Of a DNA stretch of 38,917 bases, positions 16,651-25,006 are shown one piece after another. The translations under genes and the position numbers were made by a program. Within the stretch, counting starts at the first letter, position 1; each line of letters opens with the position of its first letter. Source of the stretch: Paludibacteraceae bacterium (GTDB lineage: Bacteria; Bacteroidota; Bacteroidia; Bacteroidales; Paludibacteraceae); NCBI GenBank assembly GCA_016282955.1, contig JAEELX010000027.1, forward strand, positions 1-38,917, given 5' to 3'. The notes below the pieces were generated by a model. It made no database searches and was not told the DNA's origin. It saw only the letters and a program-made list of their open reading frames with translations.

Positions 16651-18240
16651 ATGCAAGTCGAGTTCCTTCTTTTAACACTAAGCCTGCTTTTTTTCATCAG
16701 TATTCTGACCGATAAAATCGGTTATCGTTTTGGTGTGCCTGCTTTATTGCTGTTTTTGGCAGTGGGTATGCTTTTTGGACCCGATGGCTTCGGCATTACT
16801 TTTGACAATATTAAGGCAGCACAAGGTTTAGGAACGATTGCATTGTGTATTATCCTGTTTTCGGGTGGAATGGATACCAAAATATCCAGTATTTTCCCCG
16901 TTCTTGTGCCCGGTGGAACGCTTGCCACAGTGGGTGTTTTACTTACGGCAACCATCACGGGTGTGATTATTTACTATCTGTTTAGTTGGATTCACGCTGT
17001 AACGACTGTCAGTTGGCTTTTGGCGTTTTTGATGGCTTCCACGATGGCTTCAACCGACTCTGCAACGGTTTTTTCGCTCCTGCGTAACCATGGTGTGCGG
17101 TTGAAACACAATTTGCGTCCCGTTTTGGAGTTGGAATCGGGCTCTAATGACCCGATGGCGTACATTTTGACCATCACGCTCATCAGCATCATCAATCATT
17201 CGTCAAACAATATCACGGCTTTGAGCATCGTGCAAGACGTGGTGGTGCAGTTGATTGTCGGGGCGACATTGGGCTTTTTGTTTGGACAATTTATCACGTG
17301 GCTGTTGCGAAAAATCCAACTCAGCACGGATTCTTTGTACCCGATTATGGTTTTGACGGCGTGTATTTTTATTTTTTCGATGACCTATTACCTTAAAGGC
17401 AACCCCTATTTAGCGGTGTATATCGGCGGAATCATCATTGGGAATAGTAAATTTACGAAAAAACGCCAGACGGTTTCGTTTTTTGATGGCTTGACGTGGC
17501 TCAGTCAGTTGGTTATGTTCTTGATGTTGGGTTTGATGGTGCGTCCGAGCGATTTTTTGGACATCAAAGTGTGGTTGCCGTGCTTGCTGATTAGTTTTGT
17601 GATGATTTTTATTTCACGGCCGTTGAGTGTCTTTATTTCATTTATTCCGTTCAAAAAATATACCGTAAAGGACAAATTATTCATCAGTTGGGTGGGTTTG
17701 AAAGGTGCCGTACCCATCTTTTTTGCCATCACTTGTAAGGCAGCAGGCGTTCCGAATGCCGATTTGCTCTTCAATGTGGTGTTTCTTTGCACGATTGTGT
17801 CGTTGATTATACAAGGCTCGTCGCTCTCTCGCATGGCAAAAGCGTTGGATTTGGCATTGCCACCGATTGACCTGAAAGGACCTTCGCATTTTGACATCGA
17901 TTTGCCCGAAGAAATCACTTCTGTAGCGACCGAATTACAAGTTACGGAAAACATGTTGGCGAACGGCAATATGCTCAAAAATGTATCCTTGCCCAAAAAT
18001 ACGCTCGTTATCTTGGTTCGCCGAGGGCAATCGTTTTTCGTTCCAACAGGCACTTCGGAGTTGAATATAGGCGATTTGTTGCTGCTTATCACGGACGATG
18101 CTGCCGAACTCTCCCAACGCTATATGGAACACGACACGCAAGATATTTTTGGTTTAGTGGCAGAAAAGACAAAAAAAGGCATTGATATGCTGAAAAATAG
18201 GGCGAAAAATCAAACGCCAACCGATATTCCACAAGAGTAA
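16651..18240 (+). CDS. Potassium/proton antiporter (CPA1, NhaP2/CvrA-like)
   Basis: About 529 aa; GVPALLLFLAVGMLFGPDG, STMASTDSATVFSLLR, LELESGSNDPMAY, WVGLKGAVPI, and a C-terminal TrkA-C-like domain. Confidence 0.92.
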   Translation: MQVEFLLLTLSLLFFISILTDKIGYRFGVPALLLFLAVGMLFGPDGFGITFDNIKAAQGLGTIALCIILFSGGMDTKISSIFPVLVPGGTLATVGVLLTATITGVIIYYLFSWIHAVTTVSWLLAFLMASTMASTDSATVFSLLRNHGVRLKHNLRPVLELESGSNDPMAYILTITLISIINHSSNNITALSIVQDVVVQLIVGATLGFLFGQFITWLLRKIQLSTDSLYPIMVLTACIFIFSMTYYLKGNPYLAVYIGGIIIGNSKFTKKRQTVSFFDGLTWLSQLVMFLMLGLMVRPSDFLDIKVWLPCLLISFVMIFISRPLSVFISFIPFKKYTVKDKLFISWVGLKGAVPIFFAITCKAAGVPNADLLFNVVFLCTIVSLIIQGSSLSRMAKALDLALPPIDLKGPSHFDIDLPEEITSVATELQVTENMLANGNMLKNVSLPKNTLVILVRRGQSFFVPTGTSELNIGDLLLLITDDAAELSQRYMEHDTQDIFGLVAEKTKKGIDMLKNRAKNQTPTDIPQE

Positions 18241-18258
18241 TTTTCAAACAATAAAGAT

Positions 18259-19809
18259 ATGACACGCATTCTTCTCACTGGTGCTACGGGCAATATGGGT
18301 TGGGCTGGCATGCAGGAAATTTTACGCTACCCCGACAAATACCAACTGCGTATTTTGGCACGTCCCAGCCAAGTAAATAAGACCAAATTAGCTCCTTTGA
18401 GCGACAAAATAGAGATTATTTGGGGTGACTTGACTTCCTACGACGATGTCCTCAAAGCCGTTACGGGCGTGGATATTGTGCTACACGTGGGTGGAATGGT
18501 CTCTCCACAAGCCGATTATCGCCCTACGCAAACCCGCAAAGTGAACCTGTTAGCCGCAACCTATATCCGCGATGCCGTGTTGGCACAGCCCGAAAAACAG
18601 CAACCGAAGGTCGTTTATGTCGGGTCGGTGGCACAGATGGGCGACAGACGCGAGCCGTTGCATTGGGGACGGACGGGCGACCCGCTGTGTGCGAGTGCGT
18701 ATGACCACTATGGCTTGACCAAGATACGTGCCGAGTGGATTATCACCAATTCGCCCATCAAAAAATGGGTTAGTTTGCGTCAATCGGGCATCTTGTACCC
18801 CGCTATCATCAAGAACTTTGACCCCATTATGTTCCACGTTCCGATTCGGGGTGTTTTGGAATGGGCAACGGTGGAGGATAGCGGACGGCTATTGGAGCGG
18901 GTTTGTCGGGAAGAAGTGCCTGACGAGTTTTGGAATCATTACTACAACATCGGCTCGGGCGAGTTGTATCGGTTGTCGAATTACGAATTTGAACAGTTGT
19001 TGCTCAAAGCGGTAGGTTGTCCAAGTCCAACGCAAATCTTTGATTCTCAATGGTTTGTAACGCGAAACTTTCACGGCATGTGGTACTTAGACGGCGACAA
19101 ATTGGAGAATTTCTTACATTTCCGTGCCAACATACCCGTTGAACAATACTTTGAGCAGATGGCACAGTCGGCTTTGGTGCCGTTGGGTATTCGGTTTGCG
19201 GGGAAAACGAAGGTTGCCAAACTCTTTCCGCATATCATCAAAATCGTGATGGGCAGGCTCGCCAACAGCACGGAACACGGCACGCAATGGTGGATAAAAA
19301 ACAACATTGAACAACGCATCCACGCCTACTATGGCTCGTTGGAAGCGTATAAAAACATACCTACGTGGGATAAGATGGATTTGAGCCACAACAGCAACGA
19401 AGCCGTCCTTTTGGAGCATGGCTACGATGAAAAGAAGCCCAAAGAACAACTATGTTTGCAGGATATGCAGCAAGCAGCGATTTTTCGGGGTGGAAAATGC
19501 CTGTCGGAGACGATGCAGACGGGCGATTGGGATACGCCGTTGCGTTTTGAGTGTGCGGAGGGGCATACGTTTGAGGCTTCGCCACGCGTGATTTTATTGG
19601 GTGGACACTGGTGCATACATTGTTTGCCGAATCCGTATCCGAATAGTTCGAATGCCATTCTCAACGAGACGGGAGCCGTAGAGCGTCCGTGGCAGTGGGA
19701 TAAAGAGGCACGCCAAAACCCGTTTTTTGCACAACTATGGCAACCCTTGCACGACAAAAACGAAGACAACACCTACGGAAGAGAGATTTTTGAGGGCTGG
19801 GAGAAGTAA
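18259..19809 (+). CDS. NAD-dependent epimerase/dehydratase with C-terminal extension containing a zinc-ribbon-like motif
   Basis: 516 aa; ILLTGATGNMGWAGMQEIL (Rossmann), YDHYGLTKIRAEW (YxxxK), then C-terminal RFECAEGHTFEASPRVILLGGHWCIHC. Confidence 0.85.
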   Translation: MTRILLTGATGNMGWAGMQEILRYPDKYQLRILARPSQVNKTKLAPLSDKIEIIWGDLTSYDDVLKAVTGVDIVLHVGGMVSPQADYRPTQTRKVNLLAATYIRDAVLAQPEKQQPKVVYVGSVAQMGDRREPLHWGRTGDPLCASAYDHYGLTKIRAEWIITNSPIKKWVSLRQSGILYPAIIKNFDPIMFHVPIRGVLEWATVEDSGRLLERVCREEVPDEFWNHYYNIGSGELYRLSNYEFEQLLLKAVGCPSPTQIFDSQWFVTRNFHGMWYLDGDKLENFLHFRANIPVEQYFEQMAQSALVPLGIRFAGKTKVAKLFPHIIKIVMGRLANSTEHGTQWWIKNNIEQRIHAYYGSLEAYKNIPTWDKMDLSHNSNEAVLLEHGYDEKKPKEQLCLQDMQQAAIFRGGKCLSETMQTGDWDTPLRFECAEGHTFEASPRVILLGGHWCIHCLPNPYPNSSNAILNETGAVERPWQWDKEARQNPFFAQLWQPLHDKNEDNTYGREIFEGWEK

Positions 19810-19927
19810 CCTAAAATACGTTTTCGCCTTTGGAGTAAGTAAAAAAAATAACCTATTCCTTTGAATAGATTATTTCGCCTATAACCGTGTTGGTCAAACT
19901 ACCCTCTTATTTCAAAAAGCCTGTGTT

Positions 19928-20182
19928 TTAGGCTAATTTATTCACAAAAATCGTCAATTTGGATTTCAGATTAGCGGCTTTGTTGTCGTGAATGATATTC
20001 TTTTTTGCTAATTTATCGAGCATTGAACTGATTTTTGGAAGCAGTGCTTCTGCTTGTGCTTTGTCGGTCATCGCCCTTAAATCACGAATAGCATTACGTG
20101 TTGTTTTCGCATAATAACGATTATGCAAGCGTCTTGTCTGTGTTTGACGAATCCTTTTTAATGCAGATTTATGATTTGCCAT
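19928..20182 (-). CDS. rpsT: 30S ribosomal protein S20
   Basis: 84 aa; [35 protein letters not shown]. Confidence 0.97.
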   Translation of the reverse strand: MANHKSALKRIRQTQTRRLHNRYYAKTTRNAIRDLRAMTDKAQAEALLPKISSMLDKLAKKNIIHDNKAANLKSKLTIFVNKLA

Positions 20183-20212
20183 CTAAAAAAACTTAATTTT
20201 AATTAAACTATG

Positions 20213-20284
20213 TAGTCCATAGCAGAGTCGAACTGCTCTTTACAGAATGAAAATCTGTCGTCCTAGCCGATAGACGAATGGACC
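20213..20284 (-). tRNA. tRNA-Glu (anticodon UUC)
   Basis: GGTCCAT...GTCTATCGGCTAGGAC...ACAGA-TTTTCAT-TCTGT...AGCAG-TTCGACT-CTGCT...ATGGACT-A; full cloverleaf, CCA not encoded. Confidence 0.95.
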
Positions 20285-20383
20285 CCAAAAACCGTTGCGA
20301 AGATATAACAATTATTTTTTATAAAAAAACTTTTTTGTGTTCATTGATAAAACTTCGCATTTTTTTAGTCAATCTACAAAACC

Positions 20384-22381
20384 TTATAAGTTCCGCACAA
20401 GACGTACTGCATATCCCATTCTACGGTCAGACGTTTGCGTAAAATTAAGCGTCTTGCTTTTAACATTGCCATCCAGACGATATGCTTTGTTGTTATTGCC
20501 ATTCACTGGAGTCGAAGTCCAATAGTTTATGTAGATACCATAGTTTTTCTCATTTATTCCAGTCGCACCACCGCTTTCTCCACGGTTCGCACAGCCAGGC
20601 AAGAAAGCACAACCCACTTTTTCCAAAGCATCCCAAGTGGTTTTAGAAACCCAATCAACACCATTCGCACCCACAGCAATGGCTTTAACACCTGCTTTTT
20701 CCCACGTGAAATCATCGGGATAAAAGATTATACCCGTAACCGTATCCGTAGGATTACTACTGTATTGTAAGTGAACGAACGAATAGCCAGCCTCTCCATT
20801 GACTTTCCGCGTGTTAACCAGATAATCCCAATCATCCTTCGAAAGCGTACGCCACGTATTCATAGGGTAGCGACCAATCTGATTTCCACCCCATTCGCTC
20901 CACGAATAGTTCGAATTGGTGGTGTTGGTGTAATATGGTTGTCTTGCTCCCGTTAGACCACTCGTTCCCCAGCCAAAGAGGTCTATCCAACCCGCGAAGG
21001 AAGAGGATACTTTACTATTGTCAGCCATACAGCGATGAAACTGTTGAGGTGCAAAACGCCACGTGGCAGGATTTGCCCTATATTGTAAGTTACCTGGCGA
21101 GAATTGCACCTTCTGTGTAGCACTAATTGAGAAGGCAGCAGGCGAAGGATCACGTAAGGTATAATCTTGCACGAGACGCACATTGATAAAATCCATTCGG
21201 TTGGTAGCCTCAACCAATACTGCTTTATTGCGTACATCAAAACGGACATATTCTGCTTTGGCTCCATCCGATGCTGTAGAAGACCAATAGAAGCCCATCT
21301 GACCCAAACCACCGTCGTTGTAATTCAATTGATTTTGTTCATTGGGATAGGATTGATAGGCATTAGGCAAGAACACACAGCCAGCTTCTTCCAAAGCATC
21401 CCATGTGGCACGGTCAATCTCCGAAACAGGATAATTGGCACCAAAAGGCATGGTAGCCACCCCCACCTCCGCAAAACTAAAGTCATCGGGATAAATCAAC
21501 ACACCCGACACCGTATCCGTTGTATTCTTACCATACTTCAACCGCACATACGTAAAAGCACTATCCTTGCCATCAATCACACGTTTGATCAAGATATACT
21601 CCCATTCTTCTATCGTCAATGTACGCCAAATACCTGGCCGATACATCGTAGCATCCTTATCAAAAAGGCTCACCACCTTATTATTTTCATCATACACACA
21701 ATCGTAATACTCGCGAATAGGGTTGCGATAGCCCCAATCAAAATAACGGTTGGTGCCCGAATTGGTATCTATGTCGTTGCTCGTTGCACCCGCACCGCGA
21801 CCTACAACAAACGAAGGACCGTAACCGTAGGCGTTAAATTCACTACCTAAATTCTCACCGCTTAACTCATAAGGATAAAAGAAGAGTGTATTTGCATCGC
21901 CTACTGCTCTACCGTTTCCACTCGTTCCCCACGCAAACATATCAATCCAACCTTTATACGTTTTAGAAATCAATGTGTTATTACAAGGCACGCCTTTAAT
22001 CTCCTTGAAACCCGAGGGCGTGTTATCCTTCGTAGAATAGTCAATACTGTCGTAAAAGACGGTTGTTCCATTGTCATTGACATCGTTACCACTTGTCTGC
22101 AAGCCTTCGGGAGCATACACGCTCTTACCTTTCCCTACACGGTCAAACTGCCGCAAGGCAAAACGCCACTCGTTACGTGCCGGACAGTACTGCAAGTTAC
22201 CCGAAGAGAAAATAACGCTTGCACCACGGTTGTTGATACTGAAAGGATGCACCACAGGCGTATCCACAACGAACTTCACAGCCGACTGATAATGGCGATT
22301 GCAACCATCGGTTTGTGCAGCGTGAACAGCCGTTAAAAATACGCTTAGTCCCAATAATACTAAAAATAAACCTTTTTTCAT
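20384..22381 (-). CDS. Secreted two-domain paralogous protein (P1)
   Basis: 665 aa; signal peptide; two copies of the GNLQY...WRF...GWID.F.WGTSG...WRT...EW.Y...DTVSGVLIYPDDFSF...GCVFLP...YWSST...VRLV domain. Confidence 0.85.
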   Translation of the reverse strand: MKKGLFLVLLGLSVFLTAVHAAQTDGCNRHYQSAVKFVVDTPVVHPFSINNRGASVIFSSGNLQYCPARNEWRFALRQFDRVGKGKSVYAPEGLQTSGNDVNDNGTTVFYDSIDYSTKDNTPSGFKEIKGVPCNNTLISKTYKGWIDMFAWGTSGNGRAVGDANTLFFYPYELSGENLGSEFNAYGYGPSFVVGRGAGATSNDIDTNSGTNRYFDWGYRNPIREYYDCVYDENNKVVSLFDKDATMYRPGIWRTLTIEEWEYILIKRVIDGKDSAFTYVRLKYGKNTTDTVSGVLIYPDDFSFAEVGVATMPFGANYPVSEIDRATWDALEEAGCVFLPNAYQSYPNEQNQLNYNDGGLGQMGFYWSSTASDGAKAEYVRFDVRNKAVLVEATNRMDFINVRLVQDYTLRDPSPAAFSISATQKVQFSPGNLQYRANPATWRFAPQQFHRCMADNSKVSSSFAGWIDLFGWGTSGLTGARQPYYTNTTNSNYSWSEWGGNQIGRYPMNTWRTLSKDDWDYLVNTRKVNGEAGYSFVHLQYSSNPTDTVTGIIFYPDDFTWEKAGVKAIAVGANGVDWVSKTTWDALEKVGCAFLPGCANRGESGGATGINEKNYGIYINYWTSTPVNGNNNKAYRLDGNVKSKTLNFTQTSDRRMGYAVRLVRNL

Positions 22382-22444
22382 ATACTTTACGATGTTAAAA
22401 ATTCAAAAACACGTTTCTCACTCCTTCAATCACCCCATACCTTG

Positions 22445-22475
22445 CAAAGATACAATAAAAATATGTTTTTACAAA
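22445..22475 (-). promoter_or_regulatory. Promoter upstream of P1
   Basis: Minus-strand TATCTTTG (22445-22452), 19-bp spacer, TTTG (22472-22475); the surrounding block is conserved in P2 and P3. Confidence 0.7.
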
Positions 22476-22500
22476 AAAAAATAGAAGGAGGAAAGTGGGA

Positions 22501-22627
22501 AGATGAAAGGTGAAAGGTGAAAGGTGAAAGGTGGAAGATGGAAGATGGAAGATGGAAGGTGAAAGATGAAAAGTGAAAAATGAAATGTAAAAATGAAAGG
22601 TGAAAGATGAAAGATGAAAGATGAAAA
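22501..22627. repeat. Degenerate heptanucleotide tandem array (AGRTGRA)n
   Basis: About 18 heptads read directly (agatgaa aggtgaa aggtgaa aggtgaa aggtgga agatgga agatgga agatgga aggtgaa agatgaa ...), with one register break near 22585. Confidence 0.9.
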
Positions 22628-22710
22628 GGGGAATTGGTGAATTGTACATTGTTAATTGTACATTGTTGTTCCTTTCCCTTTTCAATTCTCAATTTTCAAT
22701 TTTCAATTTA

Positions 22711-22743
22711 AAAAGACAGCCCCTCACCGAGATGAGAAGGCTG
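22711..22743 (-). terminator. Terminator after P2
   Basis: Minus strand CAGCCTTCTCA-TCTCGG-TGAGGGGCTG-TCTTTTT. Confidence 0.8.
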
Positions 22744-22786
22744 ACATATTCCCTAAAACGTACCTGTCAAGCAGGCAAGAACTGAA

Positions 22787-24793
22787 TTATAAGTTTTGAA
22801 TAAGCCTTACAGGGAAGCCGTAATGACGGTAACTATTCGTAAACTCAATGGTCTTACCCGTGATATTGAAGTACACGTTATCCGCCTTTTCGGTACCATT
22901 TTCAGTTGCCGACCAATAGTATACGTATTGGCTATAGAAATCTGGATTGATAGTCGTTCCCATACGGCTTGCACAACCAGGCAAGAACACGCAACCAGCA
23001 TTAGATAAGGCATTCCAAGTCGCTGTTTGCACTACTTGAAGACCTGCCGTAGCACCCACCTGTAAAGGCGTTGTTATACCTGCATCAGCCCACTTAAAGT
23101 TATCAGGATAAATCAGCACACCCGTTGCCGTATCCGCATCAGCGGGTCCGTATTTGAGCGTAACATACGAATAGCCTGCACCGCCATTCACTTGACGTGT
23201 GCTAAGCAAATAAGTCCATTCTTCGCTCGTAGGTGTACGCCATGAACCACCGATCGCAGTGCCCCAATCGCTCCACGAATAATCGGTAGAAGTTGCGGAG
23301 GTAGAATACGGTTTTACATCATCCTCTTTTACACCACTCGCACCCCAGCCAAAGAGGTCAATCCAACCTTCGTAGTTAGCCGCTGCCGAAGCGTTGTTTG
23401 CCATACATCTATCGTATGGATTAGTAGCAAAACGCCAGGTATTCGTAGAGGCTTGATATTGTATGTTGCTCGAAGCAATTTTCACTTTTTGTGTAGCACT
23501 AACCGAGAAAGCAGGAGGCTCACTTACAGTATAATCTTGCACGAGACGCACGGGGTAAGCGAGATAACGTGCGTTATTGTTATTAGTCGCAAGCCCACGT
23601 CCAAGGATATTAAACCATACATTATTTGCTTTTGCTCCATCATACGCACTTGCCGACCAATAGGCACCCCCCAGCCCATTAACATCTGCATTAATACTTG
23701 GTACACCATTGGATAAAGTACGTTGGGTCGCACTCGGCAAGAATACCACGCCTGCTTCTTCCAAAGCCTCAAAAGTAGAAGCGTCAATTGACGAGATAGC
23801 ATAATTTGCTCCAAAAGGAAGCATGGCTACACCTGTCTCTGAAAAACTGAAGTCATCAGGATAAATTAAAATACCCGTAATCGTATCCGAGTTATTCTTG
23901 CCGTACTGCAAACGCACATACGTAAAAGCACTATCCTTACCTTCCACTTCACGCGTGATTAAGATATACGTCCATTCATCAGTGGACAATGTACGCCAGA
24001 TACCCGGACGGTACATCGTACTATCGCCTGCCGACACCAACAAAGCATTATTGCCATCGTACACGCAATCAAAAAATTCACGAATCGTGTTGCGATAACC
24101 CCAATCAAAACAACGGTTGGTACCCGACTTGGAATCAATATCATTGCTTGTTGCACCCGCACCATGACCTTCACCAAACGAAGGACCATAGCCGTATGTG
24201 TTAGGATTAAAGCCTAAGTCGGTATTGTTCAATTCATAGGGATAGAAGAACTGAGTATACTCATCGCCTACGCGTCTGCCGTGACCGCTCGTTGCCCAAG
24301 GGAACAAGTCAATCCAACCAGCATAGTTTTTCGAAACATATAAATTATTACAAGGCACGCCTTTTATCATTTTGAAACCCGTTGGCGAGTTATTGTCTGG
24401 TGTAGAATAATCGATACTGTCGTAGAAGACGGTAGTAACATTATCGTTGACACCGATCGCCGTCAGATTTGCGGGAGCATAAGCACCATAAACACTCTTA
24501 CCATTCCCTACACGGTCAAACTGACGTAAGGCAAAACGCCATTCGCTACGAGCAGGACAGTACTGCAAGTTACCTTTAGAGAAAATGACGCTTGCACCCT
24601 TAGCATTGATACTAAATGGATGCACAACAGGCGTATCCACAATAAATTTGATGGCTGACTCGTAATAACGGTCGCAACCATTCTTAGTATCGGCATTAAC
24701 CGTACCAAACAGTGCGACTAACCCCAATAATAAAGATAAAATTCTTTTCATATTTTTCATAGTATTTTGATAAAATTCAACGTAATTTTTCAC
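22787..24793 (-). CDS. Secreted two-domain paralogous protein (P2)
   Basis: 668 aa; same architecture as P1. An internal start at MKNMKRILSLLL or MKRILSLLL may be the real one. Confidence 0.85.
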   Translation of the reverse strand: MKNYVEFYQNTMKNMKRILSLLLGLVALFGTVNADTKNGCDRYYESAIKFIVDTPVVHPFSINAKGASVIFSKGNLQYCPARSEWRFALRQFDRVGNGKSVYGAYAPANLTAIGVNDNVTTVFYDSIDYSTPDNNSPTGFKMIKGVPCNNLYVSKNYAGWIDLFPWATSGHGRRVGDEYTQFFYPYELNNTDLGFNPNTYGYGPSFGEGHGAGATSNDIDSKSGTNRCFDWGYRNTIREFFDCVYDGNNALLVSAGDSTMYRPGIWRTLSTDEWTYILITREVEGKDSAFTYVRLQYGKNNSDTITGILIYPDDFSFSETGVAMLPFGANYAISSIDASTFEALEEAGVVFLPSATQRTLSNGVPSINADVNGLGGAYWSASAYDGAKANNVWFNILGRGLATNNNNARYLAYPVRLVQDYTVSEPPAFSVSATQKVKIASSNIQYQASTNTWRFATNPYDRCMANNASAAANYEGWIDLFGWGASGVKEDDVKPYSTSATSTDYSWSDWGTAIGGSWRTPTSEEWTYLLSTRQVNGGAGYSYVTLKYGPADADTATGVLIYPDNFKWADAGITTPLQVGATAGLQVVQTATWNALSNAGCVFLPGCASRMGTTINPDFYSQYVYYWSATENGTEKADNVYFNITGKTIEFTNSYRHYGFPVRLIQNL

Positions 24794-24811
24794 AATTCAC
24801 CATAAACTCTG

Positions 24812-24843
24812 CAAAGATAGTATAAAAAAAATGTTTTTACAAA
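24812..24843 (-). promoter_or_regulatory. Promoter upstream of P2
   Basis: Minus-strand TATCTTTG (24812-24819), 20-bp spacer, TTTG (24840-24843). Confidence 0.7.
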
Positions 24844-24930
24844 AAAAATAAAGTGAAAAACAAAAGCCAAGTCCAAACGAATAAATATAGACCAGTCACC
24901 TTTCAATTTTCAGTTTTCAACTTTCAATTT

Positions 24931-24967
24931 AAAAAATTCGTCTCCATCGCAAAAGGACAGAGACGAA
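24931..24967 (-). terminator. Terminator after P3
   Basis: Minus strand CGTCTC...GAGACG-AATTTTTT. Confidence 0.75.
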
Positions 24968-25006
24968 AATCAAACAATAAAGCCTACCAAAGCAGGCAAA
25001 AACATA

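Noticed and set aside
22501-22627. CRISPR array or real coding sequence (ORFs 22395..22685 and 22426..22692, minus)
   Set aside because: Period is 7 bp with no spacers, so not CRISPR. The ORFs are just stop-free translations of the heptad repeat (FHLSSFTFHF...).
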